NCBI GenBank assembly: GCA_947179485.1
Contig: OX359248.1
Coordinates: 48,060,847 to 48,124,846 of the forward strand
From: Allacma fusca
Taxonomy: Eukaryota; Arthropoda; Collembola; Symphypleona; Sminthuridae
DNA length: 64,000 bases
Direction: 5' to 3'
The notes beneath the pieces are model-generated. The model saw nothing but the letters and a program-made list of their open reading frames with translations, was not told where the DNA came from and ran no database searches. Of the stretch, positions 1 through 14,968 are shown in pieces; positions within the stretch are counted from its first letter, which is position 1, and each line of letters starts with the position of its first letter. Position numbers and translations under genes: made by a program.

Positions 1-3000
1 AAATTAACTACAAAATTAACTACAAAATTAACTACAAATTTAACTACAAAATTAACTACAAAATTAATTACAAAATTAACTACAAGATTAACTACAAAAT
101 TGAATACAAAATTAACTACAAAATTAACTACAAAATTAACTACAAAATTGAATACAAAATTAACTACAGAATTAACTACAAAATTAACTACAAAATGAAC
201 TACAAAATTAACTACAAAATTAACTACAAAATTAACTACAAAATTAACTACAAAATTAACTACAAAATTAACTACAAAATTAACTACAAGATTAACTACA
301 AAATTAACTACAAGATTAACTACAAAATTAACTACAAAATTAACTACAAAATTAACTAAAAAATTAACTAAAAAATTAACTACAAAATTAACTACAAGAT
401 TAACTACAAAATTAACTACAAAATTAACTAAAAAATTAACTACAAAATTAACTACAAAATTAACTACAAAATTAACTACAAAATTAACTACAAAATTAAC
501 TACAAAATTAACTACAAAATTAACTACAAAATTAACTACAAAATTAACTACAAAATAGCCTACAAAATTAACTACAAAATGAACTACAAAATTAACTACA
601 AAATTAACTACAAAATTAACTACAAAATTAACTACAAAATTAACTACAAAATTAACTACAAAATTAACTACAAAATTAACTACAAAATTAACTACAAAAT
701 TAACTACAAAATTAACTACAAAATTAACTACAAAATGAACTACAAAATTAACTACAAAATTAACTACAAAATTAACTACAAAATGAACTACAAAATTAAC
801 TACAAAATGAACTACAAAATGAACTACAAAATTAACTACAAAATGAACTACAAAATTAACTACAAAATTAACTACAAAATTAACTACAAAATTAACTACA
901 AAATTAACTACAAAATTAACTACAAAATTAACTACAAAATTAACTACAAAATTAACTACAAAATTAACTACAAAATTAACTACAAAATTAACTACAAAAT
1001 TAACTACAAAATTAACTACAAAATTAACTACAAAATTAACTACAAAATTAACTACAAAATTAACTACAAAATTAACTACAAAATTAACTACAAAATTAAC
1101 TACAAAATTAACTACAAAATTAACTACAAAATTAACTACAAAATTAACTACAAAATTAACTACAAAATTAACTACAAAATTAACTACAAAATTAACTACA
1201 AAATTAACTACAAAATTAACTACAAAATTAACTACAAAATTAACTACAAAATTAACTACAAAATTAACTACAAAATTAACTACAAAATTAACTACAAAAT
1301 TAACTACAAAATTAACTACAAAATTAACTACAAAATTAACTACAAAATTAACTACAAAATTAACTACAAAATTAACTACAAAATTAACTACAAAATTAAC
1401 TACAAAATTAACTACAAAATTAACTACAAAATTAACTACAAAATTAACTACAAAATTAACTACAAAATAGCCTACAAAATTAACTACAAAATGAACTACA
1501 AAATTAACTACAAAATTAACTACAAAATTAACTACAAAATTAACTACAAAATTAACTACAAAATTAACTACAAAATTAACTACAAAATTAACTACAAAAT
1601 TAACTACAAAATTAACTACAAAATTAACTACAAAATTAACTACAAAATTAACTACAAAATTAACTACAAAATTAACTACAAAATTAACTACAAAATTAAC
1701 TACAAAATTAACTACAAAATTAACTACAAAATTAACTACAAAATTAACTACAAAATTAACTACAAAATTAACTACAAAATTAACTACAAAATTAACTACA
1801 AAATTAACTACAAAATTAACTACAAAATTAACTAAAAAATTAACTACAAAAATAACTACAAAATTAACTACAACATTAACTACAAAATTAACTACAACAT
1901 TAACTACAAAATTAACTACAAAATTAACTACAACATTAACTACAAAATTAACTACAAAATTAACTACAAAATTAACTACAAAATTAACTACAAAATTAAC
2001 TACAAAATTAACTACAAAATTAACTACAAAATTAACTACAAAATTAACTACAAAATTAACTACAAAATTAACTACAAAATTAACTACAAAATTAACTACA
2101 AAATTAACTACAAAATTAACTACAAAATTAACTACAAAATTAACTACAAAATTAACTACAAAATTAACTACAAAATTAACTACAAAATTAACTACAAAAT
2201 TAACTACAAAATTAACTACAAAATTAACTACAAAATTAACTACAAGATTAACTACAAAATTAACTACAAAATTAACTACAAAATGAACTACAAAATTAAC
2301 TACAAAATTAACTACAAAATTAACTACAAAATTAACTACAAAATTAACTACAAAATTAACTACAAAATTAACTACAAAATTAACTACAAAATTAACTACA
2401 AAATTAACTACAAAATTAACTACAAAATTAACTACAAAATTAACTACAAAATTAACTACAAAATTAACTACAAAATTAACTACAAAATTAACTAAAAAAT
2501 TAACTACAAAAATAACTACAAAATTAACTACAAGATTAACTACAAAATTAACTACAACATTAACTACAAAATTAACTACAAAATTAACTACAACATTAAC
2601 TACAAAATTAACTACAAAATTAACTACAAAATTAACTACAAAATTAACTACAAAATTAACTACAAAATTAACTACAAAATTAACTACAAAATTAACTACA
2701 AAATTAACTACAAAATTAACTACAAAATTAACTACAAAATTAACTACAAAATTAACTACAAAATTAACTACAAAATTAACTACAAAATTAACTACAAAAT
2801 TAACTACAAAATTAACTACAAAATTAACTACAAAATTAACTACAAAATTAACTACAAAATTAACTACAAAATTAACTACAAAATTAACTACAAAATTAAC
2901 TACAAAATTAACTACAAAATTAACTACAAAATTAACTACAAAATTAACTACAAAATTAACTACAAAATTAACTACAAAATTAACTACAAAATTAACTACA

Positions 3001-6000
3001 AAATTAACTACAAAATTAACTACAAAATTAACTACAAAATTAACTACAAAATTAACTACAAAATTAACTACAAAATTAACTACAAAATTAACTACAAAAT
3101 TAACTACAAAATTAACTACAAAATTAACTACAAAATTAACTACAAAATTAACTACAAAATTAACTACAAAATTAACTACAAAATTAACTACAAAATTAAC
3201 TACAAAATTAACTACAAAATGAACTACAAAATGAACTACAAAATTAACTACAAAATTAACTACAAAATTAACTACAAAATTAACTACAAAATTAACTACA
3301 AAATTAACTACAAAATTAACTACAAAATTAACTACAAAATTAACTACAAAATTAACTACAAAATTAACTACAAAATTAACTACAAAATTAACTACAAAAT
3401 TAACTACAAAATTAACTACAAAATTAACTACAAAATTAACTACAAAATTAACTACAAAATTAACTACAAAATGAACTACAAAATGAACTACAAAATTAAC
3501 TACAAAATTAACTACAAAATTAACTACAAAATTAACTACAAAATTAACTACAAGATTAACTACAAAATTAACTACAAAATTAACTACAAAATTAACTACA
3601 AAATTAACTACAAAATTAACTACAAAATTAACTACAAAATTAACTACAAAATTAACTACAAAATTAACTACAAAATTAACTACAAAATTAACTACAAAAT
3701 TAACTACAAAATTAACTACAAAATTAACTACAAAATTAACTACAAAATTAACTACAAAATTAACTACAAAATGAACTACAAAATTAACTACAAAATTAAC
3801 TACAAAATTAACTACAAAATTAACTACAAAATTAACTACAAAATGAACTACAAAATGAACTACAAAATTAACTACAAAATTAACTACAAAATTAACTACA
3901 AAATTAACTACAAAATTAACTACAAAATTAACTACAAAATTAACTACAAAATTAACTACAAAATTAACTACAAAATTAACTACAAAATTAACTACAAAAT
4001 TAACTACAAAATTAACTACAAAATTAACTACAAAATTAACTACAAAATTAACTACAAAATTAACTACAAAATTAACTACAAAATTAACTACAAAATTAAC
4101 TACAAAATTAACTACAAAATTAACTACAAAATTAACTACAAAATTAACTACAAAATTAACTACAAAATTAACTACAAAATTAACTACAAAATTAACTACA
4201 AAATTAACTACAAAATTAACTACAAAATTAACTACAAAATTAACTACAAAATTAACTACAAAATTAACTACAAAATTAACTACAAAATTAACTACAAAAT
4301 TAACTACAAAATTAACTACAAAATTAACTACAAAATTAACTACAAAATTAACTACAAAATTAACTACAAAAATAACTACAAAATTAACTACAAAATTAAC
4401 TACAAAATTAACTACAAAATTAACTACAAAATTAACTACAAAATTAACTACAAAATTAACTACAAAATTAACTACAAAATTAACTACAAAATTAACTACA
4501 AAATTAACTACAAAATTAACTACAAAATTAACTACAAAATTAACTACAAAATTAACTACAAAATTAACTACAAAATTAACTACAAAATTAACTACAAAAT
4601 TAACTACAAAATTAACTACAAAATTAACTACAAAATTAACTACAAAATTAACTACAAAATTAACTACAAAATTAACTACAAAATTAACTACAAAATTAAC
4701 TACAAAATTAACTACAAAATTAACTACAAAATTAACTACAAAATTAACTACAAAATTAACTACAAAATTAACTACAAAATTAACTACAAAATTAACTACA
4801 AAATTAACTACAAAATTAACTACAAAATTAACTACAAAATTAACTACAAAATTAACTACAAAATTAACTACAAAATTAACTACAAAATTAACTACAAAAT
4901 TAACTAAAAAATTAACTACAAAAATAACTACAAAATTAACTACAAAATTAACTACAAAATTAACTACAAAATTAACTACAAAATTAACTACAAAATTAAC
5001 TACAAAATTAACTACAAAAATAACTACAAGATTAACTACAAAATTAACTACAAAATTAACTACAAAATTAACTACAAAATTAACTACAAAATTAACTACA
5101 AAATTAACTACAAAATTAACTACAAAATTAACTACAAAATTAACTACAAAATTAACTACAAAATTAACTACAAAATTAACTACAAAATTAACTACAAAAT
5201 TAACTACAAAATTAACTACAAAATTAACTACAAAATTAACTACAAAATTAACTACAAAATTAACTACAAAATTAACTACAAAATTAACTACAAAATTAAC
5301 TACAAAATTAACTACAAAATTAACTACAAAATTAACTACAAAATTAACTACAAAATTAACTACAAAATTAACTACAAAATTAACTACAAGATTAACTACA
5401 AAATTAACTACAAAATTAACTACAAGATTAACTACAAAATTAACTACAAAATTAACTACAAAATTAACTACAAAATTAACTACAAAATTAACTACAAAAT
5501 TAACTACAAAATTAACTACAAAATTAACTACAAAATTAACTACAAAATTAACTACAAAATTAACTACAAGATTAACTACAAGATTAACTACAAAATTAAC
5601 TACAAAATTAACTACAAAATTAACTACAAAATTAACTACAAAATTAACTACAAAATTAACTACAAAATTAACTACAAAATTAACTACAAAATTAACTACA
5701 AAATTAACTACAAAATTAACTACAAAATTAACTACAAAATTAACTACAAAATTAACTACAAAATTAACTACAAAATTAACTACAAAATTAACTACAAAAT
5801 TAACTACAAAATTAACTACAAAATTAACTACAAAATTAACTACAAAATTAACTACAAAATTAACTACAAAATTAACTACAAAATTAACTACAAAATTAAC
5901 TACAAAATTAACTACAAAATTAACTACAAAATTAACTACAAAATTAACTACAAAATTAACTACAAAATTAACTACAAAATTAACTACAAAATTAACTACA

Positions 6001-9000
6001 AAATTAACTACAAAATTAACTACAAAATTAACTACAAAATTAACTACAAAATTAACTACAAAATTAACTACAAAATTAACTACAAAATTAACTACAAAAT
6101 TAACTACAAAATTAACTACAAAATTAACTACAAAATTAACTACAAAATTAACTACAAAATTAACTACAAAATTAACTACAAAATTAACTACAAAATTAAC
6201 TACAAAATTAACTACAAAATTAACTACAAAATTAACTACAAAATTAACTAAAAAATTAACTACAAAAATAACTACAAAATTAACTACAAGATTAACTACA
6301 AAATTAACTACAAAATTAACTACAAAATTAACTACAACATTAACTACAAAATTAACTACAAAATTAACTACAAAATTAACTACAAAATTAACTACAAAAT
6401 TAACTACAAAATTAACTACAAAATTAACTACAAAATTAACTAAAAAATTAACTACAAAAATAACTACAAAATTAACTACAAAATTAACTACAAAATTAAC
6501 TACAAAATTAACTACAACATTAACTACAAAATTAACTACAAAATTAACTACAAAATTAACTACAAAATTAACTACAAAATTAACTACAAAATTAACTACA
6601 AAATTAACTACAAAATTAACTACAAAATTAACTACAAAATTAACTACAAAATTAACTACAAGATTAACTACAAAATTAACTACAAAATTAACTACAAAAT
6701 TAACTACAAAATTAACTACAAGATTAACTACAAAATTAACTACAAAATTAACTACAAAATTAACTACAAAATTAACTACAAAATTAACTACAAAATTAAC
6801 TACAAAATTAACTACAAAATTAACTACAAGATTAACTACAAAATTAACTACAAAATTAACTACAAAATTAACTACAAAATTAACTACAAAATTAACTACA
6901 AAATTAACTACAAAATTAACTACAAAATTAACTACAAAATTAACTACAAAATTAACTACAAAATTAACTACAAAATTAACTACAAAATTAACTACAAGAT
7001 TAACTACAAAATTAACTACAAGATTAACTACAAAATTAACTACAAAATTAACTACAAAATTAACTACAAAATTAACTACAAAATTAACTACAAAATTAAC
7101 TACAAAATTAACTACAAAATTAACTACAAAATTAACTACAAAATTAACTACAAAATTAACTACAAAATTAACTACAAAATTAACTACAAAATTAACTACA
7201 AAATTAACTACAAAATTAACTACAAAATTAACTACAAATTTAACTACAAAATTAACTACAAAATTAACTACAAAATTAACTACAAAATTAACTACAAGAT
7301 TAACTACAAAATTGAATACAAAATTAACTACAAAATTAACTACAAGATTAACTACAAAATTAACTACAAAATTAACTACAAAATTAACTACAAAATTAAC
7401 TACAAAATTAACTACAAAATTAACTACAAAATTAACTACAAAATTGACTACAAAATTAACTACAAGATTAACTACAAAATTGAATACAAAATTAACTACA
7501 AAATTAACTACAAGATTAACTACAAAATTAACTACAAAATTAACTACAAAATTAACTACAAAATTAACTACAAAATTAACTACAAAATTAACTACAAAAT
7601 TAACTACAAAATTAACTACAAATTTAAGTACTCTGCGTTGATACCACTGCTTAACATCGTCGTGTCGTGGATTAACTACAAAATTGAATACAAAATTAAC
7701 TACAAAATTAACTACAAAATTAACTACAAAATTGAATACAAAATTAACTACAAAATTAACTACAAAATTAACTACAAAATTAACTACAAAATTAACTACA
7801 AAATTAACTACAAAATTAACTACAAAATTAACTACAAAATTAACTACAAAATTAACTACAAAATTAACTACAAAATTAACTACAAAATTAACTACAAAAT
7901 TAACTACAAAATTAACTACAAAATTAACTACAAAATTAACTACAAAATTAACTACAAAATTAACTACAAAATTAACTACAAAATTAACTACAAAATTAAC
8001 TACAAAATTAACTACAAAATTAACTACAAAATTAACTACAAAATTAACTACAAAATTAACTACAAAATTAACTACAAAATTAACTACAAAATTAACTACA
8101 AAATTAACTACAAAATTAACTACAAAATTAACTACAAAATTAACTACAAAATTAACTACAAAATTAACTACAAAATTAACTACAAAATTAACTACAAAAT
8201 TAACTACAAAATTAACTACAAAATTAACTACAAAATAACTACAAAATTAACTACAAAATTAACTACAAAATAACTACAAAATTAACTACAAAATTAACTA
8301 CAAAATTAACTACAAAATTAACTACAAAATTAACTACAAAATTAACTACAAAATTAACTACAAAATTAACTACAAAATTAACTACAAAATTGAATACAAA
8401 ATTGAATACAAAATTAACTACAAAATTAACTACAAGATTAACTACAAAATTGAATACAAAATTAACTACAAAATTAACTACAAGATTAACTACAAAATTG
8501 AATACAAAATTAACTACAAAATTAACTACAAAATTAACTACAAAATTAACTACAAAATTAACTACAAAATTAACTACAAAATTAACTACAAAATTAACTA
8601 CAAAATTAACTACAAAATTAACTACAAAATTAACTACAAAATTAACTACAAAATTAACTACAAAATTAACTACAAAATTAACTACAAAATTAACTACAAA
8701 ATTAACTAAAAAATTAACTACAAAAATAACTACAAAATTAACTACAAAATTAACTACAAAATTAACTACAAAAATAACTACAAGATTAACTACAAAATTA
8801 ACTACAAAATTAACTACAAAATTAACTACAAAATTAACTACAAAATTAACTACAAAATTAACTACAAAATTAACTACAAAATTAACTACAAAATTAACTA
8901 CAAAATTAACTACAAAATTAACTACAAAATTAACTACAAAATTAACTACAAAATTAACTACAAAATTAACTACAAAATTAACTACAAAATTAACTACAAA

Positions 9001-12000
9001 ATTAACTACAAAATTAACTACAAAATTAACTACAAAATTAACTACAAAATTAACTACAAAATTAACTACAAAATTAACTACAAAATTAACTACAAAATTA
9101 ACTACAAAATTAACTACAAAATTAACTACAAAATTAACTACAAAATTAACTACAAAATTAACTACAAAATTAACTACAAAATTAACTACAAAATTAACTA
9201 CAAAATTAACTACAAAATTAACTACAAAATTAACTACAAAATTAACTACAAAATTAACTACAAAATTAACTACAAAATTAACTACAAAATTAACTACAAA
9301 ATTAACTACAAGATTAACTACAAAATTAACTACAAAATTAACTACAAAATTAACTACAAAATTAACTACAAAATTAACTACAAAATTAACTACAAAATTA
9401 ACTACAAAATTAACTACAAAATTAACTACAAGATTAACTACAAAATTAACTACAAAATTAACTACAAAATTAACTACAAAATTAACTACAAAATTAACTA
9501 CAAGATTAACTACAAAATTGAATACAAAATTAACTACAAAATTAACTACAAAATTAACTACAAAATTAACTACAAAATTAACTACAAAATTAACTACAAA
9601 ATTAACTACAAAATTAACTACAAAATTAACTACAAAATTAACTACAAAATTAACTACAAAATTAACTACAAAATTAACTACAAAATTAACTACAAAATTA
9701 ACTACAAAATTAACTACAAAATTAACTACAAAATTAACTACAAAATTAACTACAAAATTAACTACAAAATTAACTACAAAATTAACTACAAAATTAACTA
9801 CAAAATTAACTACAAAATTAACTACAAAATTAACTACAAAATTAACTACAAAATTAATTACAAAATTAACTACAAAATTAACTACAAAATTAACTACAAA
9901 ATTAACTACAAAATTAACTACAAAATTAACTACAAAATTAACTACAAGATTAACTACAAAATTAACTACAAAATTAACTACAAAATTACCTACAAGATTA
10001 ACTACAAAATTAACTACAAAATTACCTACAAGATTAACTACAAAATTAACTACAAAATTAACTACAAGATTAACTACAAAATTAAATACAAAATTACTAA
10101 AAAATTAACTACAAGATTAACTACAAAATTGAATACAAAATTAACTACAAAATTAACTACAAAATTAACTACAAAATTTACTAAAAAATTAACTACAAAA
10201 TTAACTACAAAATTAACTACAAAATTAACTACAAAATTAACTACAAAATTTACTAAAAAATTAACTACAAAATTAACTACAAAATTAACTACAAAATTAA
10301 CTTCAAAATTAACTACAAAATTAACTACAAAATTAACTACAAAATTAACTACAAAATGAACTACAAAATTAACTACAAAATTAACTACAAAATTAACTAC
10401 AAAATTAACTACAAAATTAACTACAAATTTAACTACAAAATTAACTACAAAATTAACTACAAAATTAACTACAAAATTAACTACAAAATTAACTACAAAA
10501 TTAACTACAAAATTAACTACAAAATTAACTACAAAATTAACTACAAAATTAACTACAAAATTAACTACAAAATTAACTACAAAATTAGCTACAAAATTAA
10601 CTACAAAATTAACTACAAAATTAACTACAAAATTAACTACAAAATTAACTACAAAATTAACTACAAAATTAACTACAAAATTAACTACAAAATTAACTAC
10701 AAAATTAACTACAAAATTAACTACAAGATTAACTACAAAATTAACTACAAAATTAACTACAAAATTAACTACAAGATTAACTACAAAATTGAATACAAAA
10801 TTAACTACAAGATTAACTACAAAATTAACTACAAAATTAACTACAAAATTAACTACAAGATTAACTACAAAATTGAATACAAAATTAACTACAAGATTAA
10901 CTACAAAATTAACTACAAAATTGAATACAAAATTAACTACAAGATTAACTACAAAATTAACTACAAAATTAACTACAAAATTAACTACAAAATTGAATAC
11001 AAAATTAACTACAAGATTAACTACAAAATTAACTACAAAATTAACTACAAAATTAACTACAAAATTAACTACAAAATTAACTACAAAATTAACTACAAAA
11101 TTAACTACAAAATTAACTACAAAATTAACTACAAAATTAACTACAAAATTAACTACAAAATTAACTACAAAATTAACTACAAAATTAACTACAAAATTAA
11201 CTACAAAATTAACTACAAAATTAACTACAAAATTAACTACAAGATTAACTACAAAATTAACTACAAGATTAACTACAAGATTAACTACAAAATTAACTAC
11301 AAAATTAACTACAAAATTAACTACAAAATTAACTACAAAATTAACTACAAAATTAACTACAAAATTAACTACAAAATTAACTACAAAATTAACTACAAAA
11401 TTAACTACAAAATTAACTACAAAATTAACTACAAAATTAACTACAAAATTAACTACAAAATTAACTACAAAATTAACTACAAAATTAACTACAAAATTAA
11501 CTACAAAATTAACTACAAAATTAACTACAAAATTAACTACAAAATTAACTACAAAATTAACTACAAAATTAACTACAAAATTAACTACAAAATTAACTAC
11601 AAAATTAACTACAAAATTAACTACAAAATTAACTACAAAATTAACTACAAAATTAACTACAAAATTAACTACAAAATTAACTACAAAATTAACTACAAAA
11701 TTAACTACAAAATTAACTACAAAATTAACTACAAAATTAACTACAAAATTAACTACAAAATTAACTACAAAATTAACTACAAAATTAACTACAAAATTAA
11801 CTACAAAATTAACTACAAAATTAACTACAAAATTAACTACAAAATTAACTACAAAATTAACTACAAAATTAACTACAAATTTAACTACAAAATTAACTAC
11901 AAAATTAACTACAAAATTAACTACAAAATTAACTACAAAATTAACTACAAAATTAACTACAAAATTAACTACAAAATTAACTACAAAATTAACTACAAAA

Positions 12001-13230
12001 TTAACTACAAAATTAACTACAAAATTAACTACAAAATTAACTACAAAATTAACTACAAAATTAACTACAAAATTAACTACAAAATTAACTACAAAATTAA
12101 CTACAAAATTAACTACAAAATTAACTACAAAATTAACTACAAAATTAACTACAAAATTAACTACAAAATTAACTACAAAATTAACTACAAAATTAACTAC
12201 AAAATTAACTACAAAATTAACTACAAAATTAACTACAAAATTAACTACAAAATTAACTACAAAATTAACTACAAAATTAACTACAAAATTAACTACAAAA
12301 TTAACTACAAAATTAACTACAAAATTAACTACAAAATTACCTACAAAATTAACTACAAAATTAACTACAAAATTAACTACAAAATTAACTACAAAATTAA
12401 CTACAAAATTAACTACAAAATTAACTACAAAATTAACTACAAAATTAACTACAAAATTAACTACAAAATTAACTACAAAATTAACTACAAAATTAACTAT
12501 AAAATTAACTACAAAATTAACTACAAAATTAACTACAAAATTAACTACAAAATTAACTACAAAATTAACTACAAAATTAACTACAAAATTAACTACAAAA
12601 TTAACTACAAAATTAACTACAAAATTAACTACAAAATTAACTACAAAATTAACTACAAAATTAACTACAAAATTAACTACAAAATTAACTACAAAATTAA
12701 CTACAAAATTAACTACAAAATTAACTACAAAATTAACTACAAAATTAACTACAAAATTAACTACAAAATTAACTACAAAATTAACTACAAAATTAACTAC
12801 AAAATTAACTACAAAATTAACTACAAAATTAACTACAAAATTAACTACAAAATTAACTACAAAATTAACTACAAAATTAACTACAAAATTAACTACAAAA
12901 TTAACTACAAAATTAACTACAAAATTAACTACAAAATTAACTACAAAATTAACTACAAAATTAACTACAAAATTAACTACAAAATTAACTACAAAATTAA
13001 CTACAAAATTACCTACAAAATTAACTACAAAATTAACTACAAAATTAACTACAAAATTAACTACAAAATTAACTACAAAATTAACTACAAAATTAACTAC
13101 AAAATTAACTACAAAATTAACTACAAAATTAACTACAAAATTAACTACAAAATTAACTACAAAATTAACTACAAAATTAACTACAAAATTAACTACAAAA
13201 TTAACTACAAAATTAACTACAAAATTAACT
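1..13230. repeat. 12-bp satellite array (AAATTAACTACA)n, about 1,100 units
   Basis: An almost unbroken head-to-tail array of the 12-mer AAATTAACTACA runs from the window start to 13230, where unique sequence begins. The left end is outside the window. Recurrent variant units include AAATTGAATACA, AGATTAACTACA, AAATGAACTACA, AACATTAACTAC, AAAATAACTACA and AAATTAACTAAA. The unit has no G, so the plus strand is almost G-free and the minus strand almost C-free over 13 kb. Because 12 is a multiple of 3, two plus frames stay open and give tetrapeptide ORFs (INYK or KLTT repeats, up to 992 codons). I read these as a by-product of the period, not genes. Phase breaks occur at the adapter (7627-7652) and near 8237 and 8270, where single bases are missing. 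Exact length is unreliable because the array is collapsible and contains an adapter. Confidence 0.97.
7627..7652 (-). other. Residual amplification adapter (assembly artefact)
   Basis: The minus strand of these 26 bases reads AAGCAGTGGTATCAACGCAG followed by AGTACT. This is the SMART-type PCR primer sequence used for cDNA amplification and, to my knowledge, in a long-read low-input genomic amplification kit. It sits inside the 12-bp satellite and breaks its phase. The next 18 bases or so (7653-7672) are also not satellite and of unknown origin. A natural 26-base match is implausible, so two molecules or two ends of amplified fragments were probably joined here. Confidence 0.95.
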
Positions 13231-13770
13231 GTATTAATTTTTTATTTTGGGTTTCGGGTTGGTCCGAAATTATAAATTTACTGAATATTCGACTAGAGTT
13301 GAATTTAGAACAGATAAGTTGCGTGCATAATTGACGTTGCTCATAATTAATTCATTTCTTTCGTGTATTTGCATGCTTTTGTCGTTAACTGTATTTTATA
13401 CGTACACATGCTTTATAATTTAGAAACGTTCATTTAAGCATGATAGTTTGTCTTCAAAAATTTTCAGAGCCAATAAGTTTTTTTCCGATGAATGTGGTGA
13501 TTTGTAATGGATAGTATTTCAATATAATAGAATATGGAAATAGATGATTCACAGCAGATTTAGTTTTTACTGAAAATGCTGTTTTTTCATCGAGTTTTTA
13601 AACAATTTGAAGTTGAAACAAAAGTGCATAAAACGGGCTTGGTTGAACATCGAATATTAAACCCGTTGGCTGGCCAGGTCAGGCTAACAGAGTATTTGTT
13701 CGGGTTTCTTCTGGGTTCGGGACTAAAGTCAAGTCCGAATCCCACCTTTAGGTATAAGCACCACTATCTA
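13231..13770. other. Unique AT-rich spacer after the satellite
   Basis: No gene is supported. The spacer begins abruptly after the last 12-mer. It holds short GGGTTTCGGG / GGGTTCGGG-like repeats near both ends (about 13249-13262 and 13702-13722), which could be the edges of an old transposon, but I see no convincing terminal inverted repeat or target duplication. The only ORF (13576-13800) has no recognisable domain. Confidence 0.5.
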
Positions 13771-14496
13771 CTGAGCTGTCCAAGATACATTGTATTTTAA
13801 ATACATGTATTTTAAATACATATTTCAAATACGTATTTCAAATACATTTTTGTATTTTTTATTTTAGTGGCTAGATTTGTATTTTGGAGTTTGTATTTTA
13901 GTGCCTAGATATGTATTTTGTATTTTGTAGTTTGTATTTTGTCTTACGACGCAATGTATTTTGTAGTTTGTATTTTTTGTTACTTAAGTAAAGTAAGCAA
14001 TGTAGTTTGTATTTTGTGTTACTTAAGTAAAGTAAGCAATGTATTTTGTAGTTTGTATTTTGTGTTACTTAAGTAAAGTAAGCAATGTATTTTGTAGTTT
14101 GTATTTTGTGTTACTTAAGTAAAGTAAGCAATGTATTTTGTAGTTTGTATTTTGTTCGCTATATAAGCTACTTGTGTTTTTTGTTGGCGCACTTTCTTTG
14201 GGTTTGAAATTTCCGTTTATGCCAAAAACCAATCACATCAATGAAGTTAAACGAAATTCAATCGTTTTTACATCCCATAAAGCTAAATTCAAGATTTTGC
14301 ATTTTCTAAGTTTCAAGTATGTATTTAGTATTTTGTAGTTTGTATTTTCGTCGCTTGAAGAATGTATTTTGTATTTTGTAGTTTGTATTTTCGACGCCTG
14401 AGGAATGTATTTTGTAATTTGTATTTTCGACGCCTGAAGAATGTATTTAGTATTTTGTGATTTGTATTTATGGAGCATGTATTTTGGACAGCTCTG
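13771..14496. mobile_element. hAT-like non-autonomous element with GTATTTT subterminal arrays
   Basis: The two ends are imperfect inverted repeats: left CTGAGCTGTCCAAGATACAT, right (reverse complement) CAGAGCTGTCCAAAATACAT. The interior is dominated by the motif GTATTTT / AAATAC. It includes a short tandem repeat with starts at 13979, 14017, 14063 and 14109 (units of 38-46 bp containing TGTTACTTAAGTAAAGTAAG) and a related set at 14330-14470. No transposase frame is present. Terminal CAGAG-type inverted repeats with repeated subterminal motifs are typical of hAT elements. I see no matching 8-bp target duplication, so it is old or was altered after insertion. The tandem-duplicated region starts just to its right. 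Confidence 0.65.
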
Positions 14497-14968
14497 TTAA
14501 TCCCTTGCAATTAATTAAAATTGCCTGGTGTCATTGGTTCGGCAGTTATCGTGACGATAGACAAGCAGACATCCCGACTTCGCAATAGGGATTTTCAACT
14601 TCGCTTCGCCCCTTATAATCGGGAATATGACGAATTTACTTGAGAGTAAGAGTGGCAGTTTATTTTGCAGACTAAAATTTATGTCTATGCAATTTTATCA
14701 GCATACATAGATAATAAATTGTAGATTGTGTATAATGTGTATGCAAAACCCAAAATGACATACACTATCAGGTGTCTCGTTCCAGCGTCCAAACGGCTAA
14801 AATGGCATGACATTTACTTGAAAACTTTGTATGTTTTATTCTCTTATTAAGTACTTATATTACCAGTGTTATAAGTTCGAGCCTTTTGCCTGTACAGTTC
14901 TTGATGGATCCTTACAATTCAGCTACATATATAAGCCTCACTCACTCAGTGTGAAAAGGAATAAAAAA

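Noticed and set aside
7638-8273. ORF starting in unique-looking sequence at 7638
   Set aside because: Its N-terminus is encoded by the adapter and adjoining foreign bases, so it is an artefact.
1-13230. CRISPR-like or telomeric array
   Set aside because: There are no spacers between units and the unit is not a known telomere repeat. The context is a eukaryotic genome.
10356-13334. 992-codon ORF of INYK repeats (and the other tetrapeptide ORFs in the satellite)
   Set aside because: Any 12-bp repeat without a stop in a frame yields such ORFs. Two frames are open over the same DNA, variants do not respect a reading frame, and no start context or unique domain exists.
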